This document shows positions 5,811 through 8,008 of a stretch of DNA of 8,008 bases, piece by piece. The translations under genes were made by a program, and so were the position numbers. The first letter of the stretch is position 1. Every line of letters starts with the position of its first letter. This DNA comes from CALAED01 sp937891035 (GTDB lineage Bacteria > Actinomycetota > Actinomycetes > Streptosporangiales > Streptosporangiaceae): positions 1 to 8,008 of the forward strand of contig DASQSZ010000256.1 of NCBI GenBank assembly GCA_035642125.1, in the 5' to 3' direction. Under the pieces are notes generated by a model. That model worked only from the letters and a program-made list of their open reading frames with translations. It was not told where the DNA came from and made no database searches.

Positions 5811-8008
5811 TCATACCGGTCTCGCCTCCCCGGCCTCCGCGCCCGAGGACTCCCCCGCGGCCCGTCTGGCCCGCTCGCGCAGGCGGAACAGGTCGTCGGG
5901 CGAGATCGGCATCTCCTCGATCCGGATGCCCTCCGCGTCTTCGATCGCCGCGGCGATCACCGCGGAGACGGGGATGACGCCCGCTTCGCCGGCGCCCTTG
6001 ACGCCGAGCGGGTTCAGCGGCGAGGGGGTCTCCAGGTGCGCCGTCTCGATCGCCGGGATCTCCGTGGCGTACGGCATCAGGAAGTCCATGAACGACGCGT
6101 TCAGCAACTGCCCGTGCTCGTCATAGATCAGCCGTTCGTACAACGCGCCGCCGATGCCCTGCGCGACGCCGCCATGGATCTGCCCTTCGACGATGCGCGG
6201 GTTGATGAGCCGCCCGCAGTCGTGGACGACGGCGTACCGCAGGACGCGCACCTCCGCGGTGTCGGGATCGGTCTCGACGATGGCGGCGTGCGCTCCCGCC
6301 GCGAACGTCGAGCGCACCGGCGAGTAGTACTGCGTGCCCTCAAGCCCCGGCTGCTCCCCCTCCGCCACCGGCGGCTGGTCCGTGGAGCCGCCGACAGCGA
6401 ACTGGGTGGCGCGGGCCGCCTCCTCATCGAAGGCATACCGCAGCGGGTTGGACAGCACCGCGACGGTGCGCAGCGGGATCGAGGCCGCCGGGTTGCCCCT
6501 GATCCGCACGATTCCGTCCTCGATCTCGAGATCGCGCGGGTCGGCCTCGAGCGCATCGGCCGCGATCCGCAGCGCCTTGTCGCGCAGCGCCCGGCACGCC
6601 AGCGCTATCGCGTTACCGCTCAGCACCGCGGCCCGCGACGCGAACGTGCCGACCGCGTAGCGGAAGCGGCGGGTGTCGCCCGTGGTCACCCGTATGTCTT
6701 CGATCGGCACGCCCAGCTCGGCGGCCGCGATCTGGGCGAACACGGTCTGGTGTCCCTGTCCCTGGCTGGTCAGGCCGGTGGACACGTGCACCCGCCCGGA
6801 CGAATCGACCTCGACGTGGCCGCCCTCGTACGGGCCGACGCCGGTGCCTTCGACGTAGCACGCCAGGCCCAGGCCGAGGCGGCGCCCCCGTACGGCCGCC
6901 TCGGTCTGGGCCTTGCCGAAGTCGTCCCACCCGATCAGCTCCTTGACCATGCGGAGCAGTTCCGGATAGTCGCCGGAGTCATAGATGAGCGGCCGGCCGT
7001 CCTGGAAGGTCAACCCCTGGTCGTAGGGAAAGTCGCCGGGCTGGATGAGGTTCGCCGCCCGCACCAGCGTCCGGTCGCGGCCGAGGTGAACGGCGACGCG
7101 GTCCATCGTGCGTTCCATGCAGAACACGCCCTGCGGCCGGCCCGCGCCCCGGTACGGGGTCACCTGCACGGTGTTGGTGTAAAGGCTGGTGAACTCCACC
7201 CGGTAGGCGCCCACCTTGTACGGGCCGAGCAGCTGCGTCGATGTGATGATCGGCACGATGATGCCGTACGGGGTGTACGCGCCGTGGTCGTGCAGGAAAC
7301 GCACGTCGAGACCGAGGATGCGGCCCTCGTCGTCGAAGCCGACCCGGACGTCGTGCACCTGACCGCGCTCGTGCGCGCTCGAAATGAAGTGCTCGCGCCG
7401 GTCCTCGGTCCATTTCACCTCGCGGCCGAGCAGCCGCGCCGCCCACGGGACGAGGATCTCCTCCGGCCACGGGTGGACGATCTTTACGCCGAAGCCGCCG
7501 CCCACGTCCGGCGCGATCACCTCGACCTTGGCCGGCGGGAGGTCCAGCTTGGCGGCGATGGCCATCCGCACGCTGGTCGAGGTCTGCGTTGAGGAGTACA
7601 CGCGCAGCGACTCGTCGTCGGCGTCCCACCGCGCGTACACCCCGCGCCCCTCGAGCGGCATGGAGGCGCTGCGCTCGATGGCCAGCCGGAACTCCAGTCG
7701 GTGCGGCGCGCGCTCGATCGCCGCCGGCGCGCTCAGCCCGTCAGGACCGGGCACCTCCTGCACCAGGCGCGCCCCGGCGTTGCCGGGAACGTCCTCGTGT
7801 ACGAGGTGGTCCGCGGCGGCCGCGGCCTCGATGCCGACGACCGGCGGCAGCGGCTCGTAGCCGACAAGAATCCGGTCGGCGGCGTCCTCGGCGAGGTACC
7901 TGTCCGTCGCGACCACCATCGCGACCGGCTCGCCCACGTGCCGGACCACGTCGCGGGCCAGCGGATAGCCGGTACGACCGTGAGTGAGCGCCGGATGCGG
8001 GATCAGCA
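5811..8008 (-). CDS. coxL: Xanthine dehydrogenase/CODH-family molybdopterin-binding large subunit, form II, N-terminus cut
   Basis: This is the molybdenum-cofactor subunit of a xanthine dehydrogenase/CO dehydrogenase-family hydroxylase. The reading frame runs off the right edge; 731 residues are visible, about 50 short of the usual length. Numbered from the GTG codon at 7949 (19 further residues are visible upstream), motifs in order are: HVGEPVAMVVATDRYLAEDA (4-23); GGGFGVK (150-156), in the Mo-cofactor region; the active-site loop PYRGAGR (265-271); SQGQGHQT (395-402); the C-terminal HDCGRLINP (576-584); and KGAGEAG (651-657), with the catalytic Glu at 655. The YRGAGR loop is the form II signature; form I CO dehydrogenases have a cysteine there (AYxCSFR) to hold copper. 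CO oxidation is therefore doubtful, and hydroxylation of an N-heterocycle, aldehyde or similar compound is more likely. The GTG at 7949 is not the true start, since family sequence continues upstream. Partner FeS and FAD subunits are not visible. Confidence 0.94.
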   Translation of the reverse strand, partial: LIPHPALTHGRTGYPLARDVVRHVGEPVAMVVATDRYLAEDAADRILVGYEPLPPVVGIEAAAAADHLVHEDVPGNAGARLVQEVPGPDGLSAPAAIERAPHRLEFRLAIERSASMPLEGRGVYARWDADDESLRVYSSTQTSTSVRMAIAAKLDLPPAKVEVIAPDVGGGFGVKIVHPWPEEILVPWAARLLGREVKWTEDRREHFISSAHERGQVHDVRVGFDDEGRILGLDVRFLHDHGAYTPYGIIVPIITSTQLLGPYKVGAYRVEFTSLYTNTVQVTPYRGAGRPQGVFCMERTMDRVAVHLGRDRTLVRAANLIQPGDFPYDQGLTFQDGRPLIYDSGDYPELLRMVKELIGWDDFGKAQTEAAVRGRRLGLGLACYVEGTGVGPYEGGHVEVDSSGRVHVSTGLTSQGQGHQTVFAQIAAAELGVPIEDIRVTTGDTRRFRYAVGTFASRAAVLSGNAIALACRALRDKALRIAADALEADPRDLEIEDGIVRIRGNPAASIPLRTVAVLSNPLRYAFDEEAARATQFAVGGSTDQPPVAEGEQPGLEGTQYYSPVRSTFAAGAHAAIVETDPDTAEVRVLRYAVVHDCGRLINPRIVEGQIHGGVAQGIGGALYERLIYDEHGQLLNASFMDFLMPYATEIPAIETAHLETPSPLNPLGVKGAGEAGVIPVSAVIAAAIEDAEGIRIEEMPISPDDLFRLRERARRAAGESSGAEAGEARPV

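Noticed and set aside
6036..7592. 518-codon open frame on the plus strand opposite the large Mo subunit gene
   Set aside because: It has no family motifs and is Arg/Val/His-rich, as expected of an antisense shadow in GC-rich DNA.
7947..7949. GTG as the start of the large Mo subunit
   Set aside because: Sequence upstream in the same frame continues to the window edge without a stop and fits the family's conserved region just before VGEPVA, so this is an internal valine.

Overview
The window is about 8 kb of very GC-rich DNA. Its five genes all lie on the minus strand and use strongly G/C-ending codons, one of them with a GTG start. Base composition and gene content (a CoxL/CoxG-type molybdenum hydroxylase set next to HyuA/HyuB) suggest a high-GC actinomycete. 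No taxonomic marker gene is present, so this is inference, and a GC-rich proteobacterium is not excluded.

In transcription order (right to left): (1) the large molybdopterin subunit of a xanthine dehydrogenase/CO dehydrogenase-family enzyme (8008 to 5811), cut at its N-terminus by the window edge; (2) a 236-nt gap with an operator-like repeat cluster; (3) a CoxG-type SRPBCC protein with a C-terminal membrane anchor (5574 to 4849); (4) a short AT-richer spacer; (5) a FrnE-type DsbA-family thioredoxin-fold oxidoreductase (4764 to 4117); (6) a 136-nt gap rich in short palindromes; (7) HyuA (3980 to 1776), joined by an ATGA overlap to (8) HyuB (1779 to beyond position 1), cut at its C-terminus by the window edge.

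The large subunit carries the form II signature YRGAGR and lacks the active-site cysteine of true Cu-Mo CO dehydrogenases. It is therefore more likely to hydroxylate an organic substrate, such as an N-heterocycle, aldehyde or purine-like compound, than CO. HyuA/HyuB are ATP-dependent hydantoinase/oxoprolinase-type subunits that open cyclic amides or imides. A plausible but unproven reading is a catabolic island: the Mo enzyme turns a ring C-H into a lactam, HyuAB opens the ring, and CoxG supports the Mo enzyme at the membrane. The small FeS and FAD subunits that such an enzyme needs are not in the window and would be expected upstream of position 8008.

I found no RNA genes, mobile elements, CRISPR arrays or convincing intrinsic terminators. 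The most noteworthy non-coding signals are the phased CATGA repeats before coxG, the palindrome cluster before hyuA, and a 10-mer shared by the hyuA and dsbA-like upstream regions. Within genes, a hexanucleotide tandem repeat encodes a Val-Arg run just before the HyuA nucleotide-binding loop.
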